Source: Aphidius gifuensis (lineage: Eukaryota > Arthropoda > Insecta > Hymenoptera > Braconidae). From it: a stretch of 64,000 bases of DNA. The notes under the pieces are model-generated. The model saw nothing but the letters and a program-made list of their open reading frames with translations, was not told the origin of the DNA and made no database searches. The stretch is from contig NC_057792.1 of assembly GCF_014905175.1 (NCBI RefSeq), positions 17,924,963 to 17,988,962 of the forward strand, written 5' to 3'. Below, piece by piece: positions 34,201-47,266 of this stretch; position 1 is the first letter of the stretch, and each line of letters begins with the position of its first letter. Position numbers and translations under genes: made by a program.

Positions 34201-37200
34201 CTGGGAGGATTTTTCTTATCATTGTCTGACTCATCGAATGCATTGCTGATACGGAAAACAAATGTCTCGCGTTATAAATAATCGTATTTTTTTTTTTTAA
34301 ATAAATTTTAAATAAAGCTATATTCTCGTTCTTTTTTTTACTTAAAATTTGTATAAACAAATGATTATTTTAATAATTGATTTATTTTATTTACTATTCT
34401 CGTTTTAATTTTTTTTTTTGAAATATTTATCTTTTTATTTAATTTATTATCGAATTTACTGATAAGACTGTGACCTTTTTTACGAGTATATGTTGTTTAA
34501 TTAAAAAATATATTTATAATGTTATAAATATACAATTAATTTATCATGAATCATTTTATTGATGACCTTTTTTACAAATATATTACCATTGTTGTTACTG
34601 GTTGTTGTAAAAAAAAATTAAAAAAATTTTTATAATAGCAAAAAGCTTTAAAAAAATAATTTTTTATATCTGATTTTAATTTTATTTATTACTTTTATTT
34701 TTGTTTGATTTATATTGTTAAATTTTAATTAAAAATTTTTAAAAAACCATTATGTGTATAAAATTACAAAAAAATTATTTTTTTTAAATTCAAATTATTC
34801 ATTTTTATATTACAAAAAAAAATCTTTTTTATATTATAATTATTTCTGAATCGAACAACAGTTAATCCGTTCTCCATTAAAAAAAAATATATAAATATTT
34901 AAATGCGTGTAATTTTTAGTATACATTTTTAACAAAAATAAATAGAAAAAAAATTTTTTTTTCTATTTAAAAAATAGTCTCACGAATATATACGAGTAAT
35001 TTTCATGTATTTTCTTTTTTCCGCCTCTTTTTGTATTTACTCTTTACAAGCAGAATTTATCGATTTATCATGCGGGTATTTTATATATACGTAATCGTTC
35101 ATGTATACGTAGAGACAATGATGAAATAATTTCCAAGCGAGTGAACATAAAAATTTAAAAGAAATATCCTCCCAAAAAATATAAAACAATTTATAAAAAT
35201 GAATTAACAAAAAAAAATTTGTTGCAAATAAAAATATCTAAACGAAAAAATTTAGTTTTCAATGAAATCCATTGACGGGCAGGTATAATATAATCCTCTC
35301 AAATATACAAAATTAAATTCGTTTAAAAAAAATTTGTATCTATAAATAATATCAACCGAAATAGTGATTAATTTGAATTAAATTTTATAAATATATATTT
35401 ACATCAATATAACGTAAATTAAAATATATTCAAACAAAGAATGATAGAATATAATTCATCATAATGCCATGTTAATACACGCTATGTTAACAAAAATATA
35501 TCGACTTGAATATATAACATTTTGAGCACATCGTTTCATCTAATCTTGACGTGTATATTTTTTGTATTTTATGTGCCAGTTTTAGTTAGTAACGTCGCGA
35601 CGCCCCGAGACGCTTGACGTAGCTTCTTAATATTATTTAATAATTTATTATTATTTTTTTTTTTTTGGCTTGGACATGCGTTCTGCATCGGAGGCCACGC
35701 GTCAAATTATTGAATTTGAAGAATTAGTTAAACGTTTAGATCGTATTAATGATTCACATGATGAAAATAATAAAAGTGTTGTAAAAATAAAAAATAATAA
35801 TTCAAAAATATTATCGTTAAATAAATTATCAAATAATTTAATATCATCATTACCAATAATAAGTAAAACAAATGTACAACAAGATATAGGATATTCTTAT
35901 CCAAAGTGTTATCGTGAATGTCGTGATGAATCAAAGCGTGTACATGTCAATATTGGTATTGATGAAGACTTACAAATGATACTTGAAATGGATCCATCAA
36001 TTGTTGATAGATTTCTACCATCAACATCATTACAATCAACATCTGAGGATACAGAACAATCTGTAAATGACTTATCATCAACTAAGCAAACTAATGATTG
36101 TCATTCAATGATGGTAAACAACAACAATGACAGTCAAAGGAATATTGGAAAATTTATTTTACGATCACCACGTGCCACACGACCTCAAGGCTGGTACTGG
36201 AATCGAGACTAACACTTAGTCTATATAATAATGTTCGTTAATTCATATTATGTTTTTTTTTTTTTTTCCATTCATACAAATTTTATATTTATTTATTAAT
36301 TCATTTCCTTTAATTTATTATCTATTTATTTTTTTAATAGCTAGAAAAAAAATATATTGTTGCATAATATTCAACCGGTAGATTTAATTCTGGTTTTAAA
36401 TTTTTTTTTTTTTTTTTTTGGGAATTTAAATCCATCAGTAGCATTAGTTGCTTATTTATTTTTTTTTCATAAGTGATGATGTTACATGGGCATTTTAAAA
36501 TAGTCGGTTTTTTTTAAAAAGAAATATCGAAAATTGTAGAAATTCCGGTTTGTGTTATTTCGATTGAAAAATATTTAGGCTTATGATTTATACAATATAG
36601 TATATATTTTTTTAAAATTCAAATTATTAATTACACCTTGACATTAATAATTAATTTCCCTAAATAAATATTCTTTTTGAAGTATAATTTATTCAACATT
36701 AATAACGAATTTTAAATGGATTTTTTTGTTGGTTTTTTTATTTTTTTTTTTTCTATATAAATTGAATGATCGATCAGTTTAATTGACCAGAATAAAAAAT
36801 AATTGATCATAATGCTCTAGTCTTTTTTTTATTATTTATTTTAAATTATTTTAATTTATCGTTGTGTGTCTATGTTTGATTGGTACAAAATAAACGTGAC
36901 AATATAATTTAAATCATCAGTAATTTTTCGTATGAATTTATATACATTGATTCATTTGTTGTGGTTATTTTTTTTATTTTTTAAAAAACATTCTCTCATT
37001 GACAATGAGTGAGTAACTGGAATTCAAGCAAATATAATTAATGCAAATTGATGTCGCTGTAAATTTTGAGTGTCATTGTGTCACTTATCAGACTACTTGG
37101 TTTTATCTCCACAACCATTCTCCAAATTATATCATGAATATTTATTATGTCATCAAAGAATTGAATAAATAACAAAAAACATTTTAAATATCGCTAAAAT

Positions 37201-40200
37201 TGTTTATTTTAAAATTTAAAAATAAAGAAAAAAAAACATCTGGCAGTAAGAATTTTTGGCAACAAGTTAGCATGTTTTTCGATCGACTTTTCGATTAGCC
37301 GATTATAGAACTCGTTATTTTTTTCTTTTTGTTACTATGCTAATTTATTGTATCGACAAAAAAAATTATCTTACCGAAAGGATATAAAAGAAAAATATAA
37401 ATTAATTTGCTTATGATTAACATTTATATACTAATTATGACTTTAAGTATTTTAAAAAAATTTCATAATAATGTAGAGCTTCACAATTTGTAACTAAAAA
37501 TTTACATATCATTTGTTTTATTAATTAACTAATTATATTATAGTAATTTTAAAAATTTCATTTAATTAATAAATAATGAATAGAATCATCTTCATAATGT
37601 AATATGTAAAAATGGAAAATGTATCATAAGTCAGTATGGATGACAATAGATCGTATAAAAGTCATGCAGATAAAATGTTATATAATAATATACATATATA
37701 ATGATTATTCACTTTAATTGTGAATTAACTTATAATGTAGCCCATAAGAAAGAAACGTCAAGGGCGTAAACTTAATAAATAAATAAATAAATAAATAAAT
37801 ATGCAGTTGGAAATAATTAAAAAAAAAAAATGAATAAAAAGTTATTCACTTTTTGTGGATTATTTATGTAAAAAGTTTAAATGAAAAAGAAATTATAAAA
37901 TGGATAAAAATGGAATAAAAATAATAATTGAAAGTCCAGTTGTAGTTGTAGAAAAAATTTCGACGCGTGAATTTCTTTTGATGGATTCTTTTGCCTCGTG
38001 GCATCTGGAGTACAGAGCTTTACAATTGCAAATAATGTTACTATAGTAATAATAAAAATAAAATTATTGTACGACACATTGCTGCTTTTATAATTTATAT
38101 ATATATTTTTTACATTTTATATTTTCACCAGTCAAAGCTATATCCCTCAACTTCAAGTACTTTACACTTGTCGTGGATTTTTTAATTATTTAAAAAAATA
38201 AATTCTCTTTTTATTTCTTACATCCAAGCTTTAGATTATTGGTATATACAACTTTGAATGCAATTAAAATATCACTGGTTGAATAAAAACTAAAAAAATT
38301 ATAGCAAACAATTTTAATTTAAATATTTTGATGGTAAAATATTAATTCATCTTGCATCTAAAAATTATATTTAAATAACTCCAGCTTGTAATTATTTACA
38401 GATCCATTTTTTTTTTTTCAACTAAATTAGTTTTATTTATTTTTAAAAATATTAAAACTCAAATAAGCTAAATATAAATAAAACTGAAATAGAAAGAGAG
38501 ATATGATTTAAATATTTTCAAGTAATATCAAATGGAAAAATAATTTCTTCATGGAGTAAATAAATTCAAGTCGATCTTTAATAGTAGTTTTTTTTTTGAA
38601 ACCATATGAATATGTTGACGATCAAAGTAATTGTTGTGATTAACAGCAAGGTAATACAGTAAATGCCCAATTAAAATTTTGTTATTAAAATAAATAGACT
38701 GTTTTACATCTCGTGACGTGGCAAAGAATTATCCTATGTTTATTGCATGTTCAATATATCCACTCGTCTACTAAATAATTTTATATGTGTGGGTCAAATG
38801 TTCGTAAATTAAAATTGATAACTATTAAACTACATTTCAACTGTTATTATGATTAATTAAATTTTCATGTACGTATGATCTATATAATTTATAGATCATA
38901 TTTATCAAAATTATTTACTCATTTTTATTATTTTTAATTACTAAACAATTTTTTTTCAACAAAATTAATTTATTTTAATATTAGAAAAAATATATTTTTG
39001 GTTACTTGTATCTACAGTTGACAAAAAAATAAATAAATAAATTTATCTTTTTAAAATGACAATTTCTAAAAGAAATAAAATATAAATTTATTAAAATTAA
39101 CTCAATTTTTTGATCAGATTGAGAAGGAACTTCTTGTTGAGATGAAAATTATCTAATGCAACTTTTTGTACAATTTTTTTTTTGTCTCACAAAATCAATC
39201 ACTTTTGATGCGGGCTATTCACCCTCATATATATTTTTTTTTCAACCTTTTTATATTAAATATTTAAAAGCCTTTTTTGTAGAAAAAAAAAAATTTAATT
39301 TATCGTGAACAATTATTATTATTATTATTTAAATTTTTTGTAAATTTCATTATTATATTTTTTTTATTTCCGAATTTTTGTACAATTTATTTTATATTTT
39401 TTTTTTTCATTTGGTTGACCCAGTTTAGACTCTAAAAATTTTTAACATTTAGTTGTTCTTTCACCTAGATTTTGTGTTTTTATATTTGCTAATTTTTTTT
39501 TTTGTCATTCCACTTGAGAATATAAATCTAACTTTTGTCTGTAAAGTTCTGCCACACTGGGGATTTAAAAAAAAAAAAAATAAGCAACACAGTTTTTTCC
39601 TTTACTTGCTCATCGCTATTAATAATAATCGTTCTAATAATTAGTCAGTGGCCTTGGAAAAGTAAAACTTTTCACGAAATCTCGTTACTCGATTCTCATA
39701 TTTTATATTTTACTCATTTTAATATTTTATTTTTCAAAAAAAGCATCAAAAAAAGATCCCTCCTTTTGTTTGTGTATACTTAAAAGTATTTTTTTAAAAT
39801 TCATGCGTACATATATTTCTAAAAAATATAAAAATACTTGCAATCAATATGAAAACTAACAATATTATTCGCATTGAAAACATAGCAGAATATAAATTTT
39901 TTTATTTTTCTTTTTCCACGGTTGAAACTCCACTAAATATTTTCATTTCCCATGGTATAATTTTCTTTTTTATTTTCATCCATTCATTGTTATCACAATC
40001 ATCCTGATTGTGAAATAATAAAAAAAAATTTTTTTTATGCATCGTCGATTGATAATATGTAACCACGTTAAACAGAACTTTATATTTTCACAAAAAAAAT
40101 AATAATAAAAAATTGCGTATCATAAGCATAGAAGAAAAAAAGTAAAAAAAATAAAAAAAAAATTACAATATATTTTTATTTCAACTGTATATGAGAATAT

Positions 40201-43200
40201 AACTTAAAAAATATTTTTAATTAAAAAAATATTGCCATAATTAAAATGAACTTGTTTATGAAAAAAAAAAGAAAAAAAAGCTGGTTGAGTTGACATTAAT
40301 ATTTGGAGCATCAAAGTGGTATTGATGCCGTGCTTGCAGACAAATATATACATCTATTTTTTGATATTAGAGTATTGCTGATTAAGCTTGAAAGCTGTAT
40401 AACATAGAGAGTGAACGAGATGATTAGAAGAGAGAAGAGTAGATTGCCGAGGCATATAAGTGTATATACATATTTATTATTTATATGGCAATATGGTATG
40501 CAAGTAGACATTGCTCGTGGGTGCATATATGCATGAATTGTTGGTGGATGCTAGTTGCGTTGTACCACGCATGGTCTCTTTTGTGTAAATGGTGGTAAAT
40601 TTCAACATTTGTGGTAAATCCATGCCCCAATGAACGACAACTAGCCTCGGAAAATAACCTATAAGCGCTTGAGGACATGAAAATACTGCCAAATATTTAC
40701 TGCATTATATATAACAATCAACTTGACATATATCTACATGAGTGGTTATAAAATTTTTGAATAAATTTTAATAGATATACTCTTAAAACTTTATATTTCA
40801 TTCAAAAATATATTTATTTATTTATTTATTTATTTTTTTATTAGTAAATAAATAAAGGTCATTAGTAAAATATTAATTTTTTAAATAAAATGTGACATTT
40901 TTAAATCTACAAATTTTTTTTATAAAAAATAAAAAATATGATAAAGAGTTCCGTTAGTAAAAGACAAAAAAGGAAAACTAAAATTATATGAGATGAGCGA
41001 CGAAAGGTAGATAAGGGGTTGGATACGAGACAAAGTAGCATTCAAATAATATATATATATGTATACGCTTTGGTTGTCTTGAAACTTTTAACGCTTTTAT
41101 TATGCCGAGTCTCAGTTTCCGACTTTTCAACTTCCTACAGGCGGAAGGAATTTTTAATTTCTAACGACGTTTAATTGCACGAAAGAAGAATATAACTATC
41201 TTTTTCTTTCTTCAGGGGGATAAAAAAAAAAGTAAAGAATTTTTTAGCGAGAAAATTAAAATATATATATAGAAAGTATTTAAAAAGGTATAAAGTCAAG
41301 AAAGAAAGAATATATATGGCAAATAGACAAGTAGACCTAAGACCTCGTTGGGAAAATATTTTATTGGATTTTTTTTACCCCTTTTTTTTTTGTCTCATCT
41401 TTATCCAGGTGTATTAAAACTTTTGTCACTTATGCCCATTCTCTAGTTGATATAATTTTTTGTATTTTTTTTTGTTGGATTAGTTGCAATTTTAAAATTC
41501 CAGTTGAAATTTTGTGATTTTAATTTTCATTTGGACGACACAATTTTACTACCGAATTATTTCGATTCATGTTTGACTTTAAGATTTATATGCACATTAA
41601 AAAAATACGTCAACTTGACATTGAATTCTTTAATTAGATACTGTTCAAACATTCAGACAACCTTGAGCTTTTGATACTACTTGCACACATTCTCACGTAG
41701 GTCCACATTATTTATCATATAGCCATGTAAATATTAAATAATATTTTTCTGATTATATTTTATCAAATTTCATCATCATCTTTGACATTTAATTATCAAA
41801 AAAAAAATATTATTTATTTTTTAAAAGATAAATTAGCATTTTATATTTTCACTATCATTAATGTAAATTAGTTTTTTTTTTTTTTTTTTTCTTTACTACT
41901 TTGATAATAATAAAAAAAAAAATTGAGTTATATATTGCAAAGGATTTATATTACTATTGGTTTTTATTTCGTATTTCAAAGGCACTCGAGATAGCAAAGG
42001 GATACTTTGTGGTAAACTGTAAATACGTCAACTATTTTTTTATTCAATTTTTTTCCTTTTTTTCCAGCATTTTTTTAATGTTTTTTTTTTTTTTTTCTCT
42101 TCATCATCGTTTTATTATTATAATTTAAAGTATTTTTATTTTTTGAACAATGAAGGGTGCTTCCAGTTAGACTAAAAAAGATAAAAAAAAAAAAAAAAAA
42201 TACAACAACCCCGTACTACTCGAATTGTGCAATACCTCTATTTTGGGTTACCGGAGTAATACGAGTTGGCTTTGTTCCCAAATTGGGAGGTGTCTTTCTA
42301 ACAGAGCGTGTCTCATGCGCAATATGTGAGGTGAAATGCCTGTGGTAGTGAAAAATAAATAAAATTAATATTCAATAAAACAAATGATTAATTTCTTAAA
42401 TAATATTAAAAATAAAAAAAGATAACACAAAAATGAAATACAATTCATGAAGAAATCTCTGTTAGAAATACCATATGTAAATTTTTAAAAGATAATTTTT
42501 TTTTTTTAGAAAGTTTCAAACTCTCAACAAATACCAAATATATATATTTTATTTTTACAAGTATTTTTTTTTTTTATTGTTAAATTTTCTATGCTATACT
42601 TATCAATGAAAGAGTAAAAAAAAAATATACAAATTTTTAAATTTTTATTAAAGTTTTTTCAAGACTTTTTTATTTTTTTTTTAGTATTATATTTTTTTTA
42701 TAGTAGACAGATAAATACGAGATGCATAAAATAAAGTTTCCATAGAATTTTTTTTTAAATTGCCTTCAGCAAAACATGGACAACCCAACTATATAGTGAC
42801 CCCAAGGCTTAATTTCTCGTTGACTTACTTTTTAAAAATGTTATTTTTTTTTTTATATCTTCAAGTTTTTTATCCATCAATGGAATTTATTTATGATATT
42901 TATTTTTTTTCTTATCATTAATACCTTCTGGGTAAAAAATTAAATATAAGCTAATCATGATAATAGTGATTTAATAAATTGAAAACGAAAAAAAAAAAAA
43001 AAATCAATTGCAATTTGTAAGAGACAGGATATGTAGAAAGTTGAATTATTTATTGAATAACAGTGTACATAAAAAGGTAAAATAAAAATAAATAAAAATC
43101 GATTAGAGCAGATAATTTAATAATAAATATCTGGCTAATTTTTCACCTGAGGGGAGTATACTATACAATATTCCCATGAGTATAAAACTGTTCAAAAGTG

Positions 43201-46200
43201 ACACGTACATATTTGACAATTTGCAGTCGAGTCAAATGGCTGGTATTGTTTAATAATAATACAAGTGTCATTTTTTTTTTTATCCTACAAATAGAGCTTT
43301 CAAATAATTCATAGATATATATTTTTTATTGCTTATTAAATTTATTTTTTTAATTTAAATTAAAGAGTGATTAACTCTACTTAAATCATAAAAATTCCAA
43401 ATAAAATTTAGTTGAATTTTTAAATGTCTAATAGTGGAATATAAATTTATTATTTACCCTTGAAATTTATAACATTTTATCAATATACTTTTAGTTTTAA
43501 TTTAGCATAAATTTAAAAAACACTCGGTTGTTTTTTAAAACCGGTGTGTATTAAAAAAAAAACTACTAGTTTAAAAAAAAAAAGATAAAAATCCGGTAGT
43601 AATTGAATAGCAAGTTGTGGTTTTTCAATATAAAAAAAAAATAATATATTATCTCAATATTTTAATGACTTTGTTATCGAACTTTTAGAATGATTTTTAT
43701 ACATGTAAAATGAGGTTTTTTTTATGTTTGATATACATGTATTTTTGTAGCTCGGTCAACCACGCTGAGGGTCAAGCTCAAGACAAATTGTCTATATATA
43801 AAAACCACCTTTAAGGCAAAATACATACACATATTTATATCGATATATATTTTTTTTTTGCAATTTTGTATATTAACTTATTCAATTTTGAATATTTTTT
43901 TCTTCGGAGAAATTCAAGTAGCACTGACTAGACAATATCTTTTTAAGTATCAATAATTTTTTTAAAAAATTTTTTTTTCATCAAGCTGATTATCAGAGCT
44001 ATCTTTCGGTCGTTATCGGAATTGGCAACAATCGCAAAATGCAGAACATCTTTTGTACCGATAATTTTGTAATTAAGAAATAAAAAAAAAATTGTTTAAA
44101 CATTTTTTTTAAATTGAATAAATTATTTTTTTGAATATATTTAGTGTATTTAATTTACGAGATGAATATTTACAAATCAATCATTTATTTTTTAAAGTTA
44201 AATGGCATTTATTTTATTTTATTTGATTTTTTTTTGTTAATAAATTTTATTACTTTAAAGTTCAAAAGACAAATAGTGCGTTTAATATTTAAATTGTTAA
44301 AAAACATTCCATATTGTTTATGAAAATTAAAAATAATAATGAGAATTTAATTTATAAATAATATTTTATATATCTATTTATTGTTAATAATAATGATAAT
44401 TATTTTTAATGCTCTTTGAGATTTTTGTTAGTTAAATTAATGATATTATTTTTCCAAGTACATATTATAATTGATGATGATACAATATAGTTTTAAATTA
44501 ATATTAATTATTTTGTTATTTTTTCTTTATTTTTTATATCAGTCCTCCAACATTTAAGACAGCAACACCAACATCAAGGACACAGCTGAAGCTTCAGTTG
44601 ATGCGAGAACAACTCCAAGAGCAAGAAAGAAGAGAAGCGGAATTCCGTCAAAGCTTGCAACAACATAGACCAGCAGCAGCAGAACCAAGACCTGTACCAC
44701 CCACACAACTTCCAACAATCGGCGTTGACGTTCCACCCCAAGTACTTCAAGTACGTTAGACATTTAATAGCATTCCAAACTTTATTTCTACTCGAATCAC
44801 ATTTTATCTCTCATTCTCGAAAATTTAAATTTCATTCTATTCTATTTTTTTTTTTTTTAAAACACCGACAGTTTTAGAAAGTTTGCTTATTCTTTTTTAA
44901 ACTAAAACATAGAAATATTTATTTTATAATTAAATCTTCAACTATTTAAATTTAACCCATATTAATTGTTCCAAATATTTAAAATAAATTAAAAAAAAAA
45001 TAAGCTTTTTAGATTCAAATAAATATATATATCGAAAAAAAAAAAATATATTTAATATTATTTAAAGCAATGTACTTGATTTTAATGAAACAATAAATTC
45101 CAAGATTTACAGAGCCAGTGAAACAACCGGTACGGCCTTCAAGTATAACAAAATTAGGTCGTGCAAAGTCGTTAAATACATATATAGATATATATCAAAT
45201 GATTTAAAAAAAAAAATTTTTAAATCTTATACCATCTAAACGAGACAACGCATCATCATCATCACGATTATTATTATTATTTCGCATATAAATCAAACCA
45301 AGTAACGTACAGGCTTAAAAATGAATTTAAAAAAAAAAAAATAAAAAATACGCATAAATATGATTGAAGAAGAATAGCATACATTAATAATTAAAAGAAA
45401 AAATAAAATAATAAATTACTATTTAATTACAAGTATATTATTTGATGGTAGCTTATTTATTTATTTTTTTTAATTTTGTTTTTTGCACAGTGAGTAGACA
45501 GCATATGCATTTCGTTTGGTGTTTACATTGTGTCGTTGAGAAGAGATCCTTGAGGCCGTTGGTGTATATAAGATAAGAGTAGATAGTTTGCTTTAGATTA
45601 CCGCAGGCGTCTTTGAGTATGAGCTAAATGGAAAAAGACAAGTATATAGAATCATGCCAGATATATGTATATTCATCTCGGCCAGACAAAATGTAATAGC
45701 TTTTTTCAGTATTACCTTGCTAAGCGCATCGTTTTTTTCTTCGCGAAAAATGAAGTCTTGAAGCAGTAATGGTCCTTTCTTATATTACTGTGACCATCTA
45801 CCGTAGAACCATCAGAATATCATTTTTTTTTTTTTTTTTTTTTCATTCTTTACTCATTCTCCCTATGGCTACTGTAGCAGGACTACTATCATATAACTAT
45901 ATTCCCCTTTAGGGATGAAACTTATGCACTTTCTTTATCATGGAAATTTTTCATTCAAAAAATTTCACGTGGTTAGTCAATTTAAATATACTTATTTTTA
46001 TTATTTAATTAAATCCCATTAGTATATAATAAAAATATAATATTTTAAATAAAAATAAATTTAAGATAAATAATAATATTAAAAAATTTAATTTAAAAAA
46101 TATATTAATTATATATTGAATTTTTTTTCTAAAAAAAAAATTTTTGATTTATTTGTTTCATCGAGTTTTCAATTATCACAATATTCATCTAAATCATTTT

Positions 46201-47266
46201 ATTTTTTCAAATTGAAATATGAATCATTCGTATATTTATAGAAAAAATATTGAGTTTAATTTTTTTTACGAAAATAATGTTTTATTTTTTTTCTTGTTAT
46301 TTATTTTTTTTTATTGAGTAATTCATTTCACGAGGGAAATAAGATTGGGATGTATATATGAAAGGGATAAATCGGTTGTTGGAGTGAGTTTTGGTTGTTT
46401 CATATATATAAAAAAAAAAATAAAGATAAGAAGAAAATTGTTGGATGAGACGACTTGTTGTCTTCTTTCTTCACGGTGTTTATGGGATCGCGGAATTTTC
46501 TTCAATTTTGTTTTTTCTATAGTTCGGGTCACTACAAGGATATACACTTAAACAATGTATATATATATTCTTGAAAAAATCGTGACCACTGGGAGTTTGT
46601 TTTATTCACATCGTTTCGTTTCCTATATCTCTGTACAGTTCCCTTGAGACTGTTGATAAAACTCTACATTTTTATTTTTCTCTCCTTTCTACAATTACAC
46701 TCTAGCATTTCTTTTGTAACTGTCCTTTGAGACACAAAATAAAAAAAAAAAATTCAATTTTTTTTTTTACACATTTCAACTTGAATTACAATTTACAAAT
46801 CAAAAAAATAAATAAAAAAATTTATATTTAAATTATGTGTTGTAAATTTGAAAATGAAATTTAAATTTTTTGATTTAATTAGGTTAGAACACTTTTGGAA
46901 AATCCAACACGTTATCATGTTGTTCAAAAACAAAAAAATCAAGTTAGACAATATCTTCATGAATCAATCAAGGGAGTTGATGATGATGGTGATACAAATA
47001 AAGGAATTATTGATTCAAGTTATGGAAGTGAGGGTGTTGGTAGCTGTACAACAACAACAACACTTGAAACAAATAATTTACAAATACCAATGATGGTACA
47101 AAGTGCACCAACAGGACCACAAACTCATCAACTTAGAACAAATCATCAACAACATATTGCTACATATCCATATGCTGCACAATTATTACCAAATTTTTTG
47201 GACACAGAATCATTCAATGGTGCCATGTCACCTGGACTTTCCAGTATTGCAACAAGTAATGATGAT
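31206..47266 (+). CDS. Mitf: Mitf/TFE-family transcription factor, N-terminal exons (3' part outside window)
   Basis: MiT/TFE bHLH-leucine zipper factor controlling lysosome, autophagy and V-ATPase genes. Three coding exons: 31206-31366, 44543-44750 and 46883-47266; 251 codons with consistent phases and good GT..AG sites (gtacgttc, gtacgtta, gtaagtaa). Residues 1-53 (MEESGIDMGFDL..., then YYEIKSRAPD) correspond to the MITF-A N-terminus. Residues about 60-85 carry SRTQLKLQLMREQLQEQERR, the Rag GTPase-binding segment that brings the factor to lysosomes. VPPQVLQVRTLLENPTRYHV across the exon 2/3 junction matches the conserved VLKVQxxLENPTxYH block. The remainder is Gln/Thr-rich. The first intron is 13.2 kb and the second 2.1 kb. 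Exon 3 ends in phase 0 at 47266. The acidic activation and bHLH-Zip exons were not found to 64000, so they are expected to the right. Start ATG context aaaATGGAG. Confidence 0.92.
33343..33362. repeat. Small perfect inverted repeat in Mitf intron 1
   Basis: Arms cggtta and taaccg around the loop tcgttt in gaacggttatcgttttaaccgat, within a less AT-rich patch. No terminator or miRNA role is indicated. Confidence 0.4.
35585..35635 (+). promoter_or_regulatory. GC-rich leader upstream of the nested frame
   Basis: aacgtcgcgacgccccgaga and the bases around it form a sharp GC island ending about 45 bases before the nested ATG. Such islands mark the likely 5' ends of other genes here, supporting an independent transcription start inside Mitf intron 1. 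Confidence 0.45.
35676..36212 (+). CDS. Intronless nested gene of unknown family in Mitf intron 1
   Basis: A 178-codon frame starting at the first ATG (MRSASEATRQIIEFEELVKR) and ending in TAA after RPQGWYWNRD. Codon use is biased to A/T in third position exactly like the supported genes, with no frame break, and the product is a normal hydrophilic protein rather than low-complexity Phe/Ile/Lys. Features include an acidic/basic helix-like N-terminus, an Asn/Ser/Lys-rich stretch at 35-70, a compact patch YPKCYRECRDESKRVHVNIG then DEDLQMILEMDPSIVDRFLP near 95-125, a Ser/Thr/Gln-rich stretch, and a basic-aromatic end ILRSPRATRPQGWYW. There is no signal peptide, membrane segment or catalytic motif. 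A GC-rich leader lies just upstream. It could instead be an alternative Mitf-locus exon, but it ends in a stop with no convincing donor. Function unknown. Confidence 0.65.
   Translation: MRSASEATRQIIEFEELVKRLDRINDSHDENNKSVVKIKNNNSKILSLNKLSNNLISSLPIISKTNVQQDIGYSYPKCYRECRDESKRVHVNIGIDEDLQMILEMDPSIVDRFLPSTSLQSTSEDTEQSVNDLSSTKQTNDCHSMMVNNNNDSQRNIGKFILRSPRATRPQGWYWNRD
37775..37803. repeat. (AAAT)n microsatellite
   Basis: About seven tandem aaat/aata units in Mitf intron 1. Confidence 0.85.
40805..40835. repeat. (TTTA)n microsatellite
   Basis: A run of attt/tatt units (tatttatttatttatttat) in Mitf intron 1. Confidence 0.8.
44751..46882 (+). other. Mitf intron 2
   Basis: 2.1 kb, no coding exon. 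A less AT-rich block at about 45490-45830 (for example gatccttgaggccgttggtg) and CACGTG at 45966-45971 are candidate regulatory sequence. Open frames at 46323-46551 on both strands are accidental. Confidence 0.55.

Larger units (their letters stand above)
31367..44542 (+). other. Mitf intron 1
   Basis: 13.2 kb. Apart from the nested reading frame at 35676-36212 no coding sequence is supported. E-boxes CACGTG occur at 31560-31565 and 32471-32476, plus one inside the nested frame. Simple repeats include (AAAT)n at about 37775-37803 and (TTTA)n at about 40805-40835. Less AT-rich patches at 31960-32120, 32390-32570, 33300-33460, 40480-40680 and 42190-42350 could be regulatory. Their short open frames look accidental. 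Confidence 0.6.
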
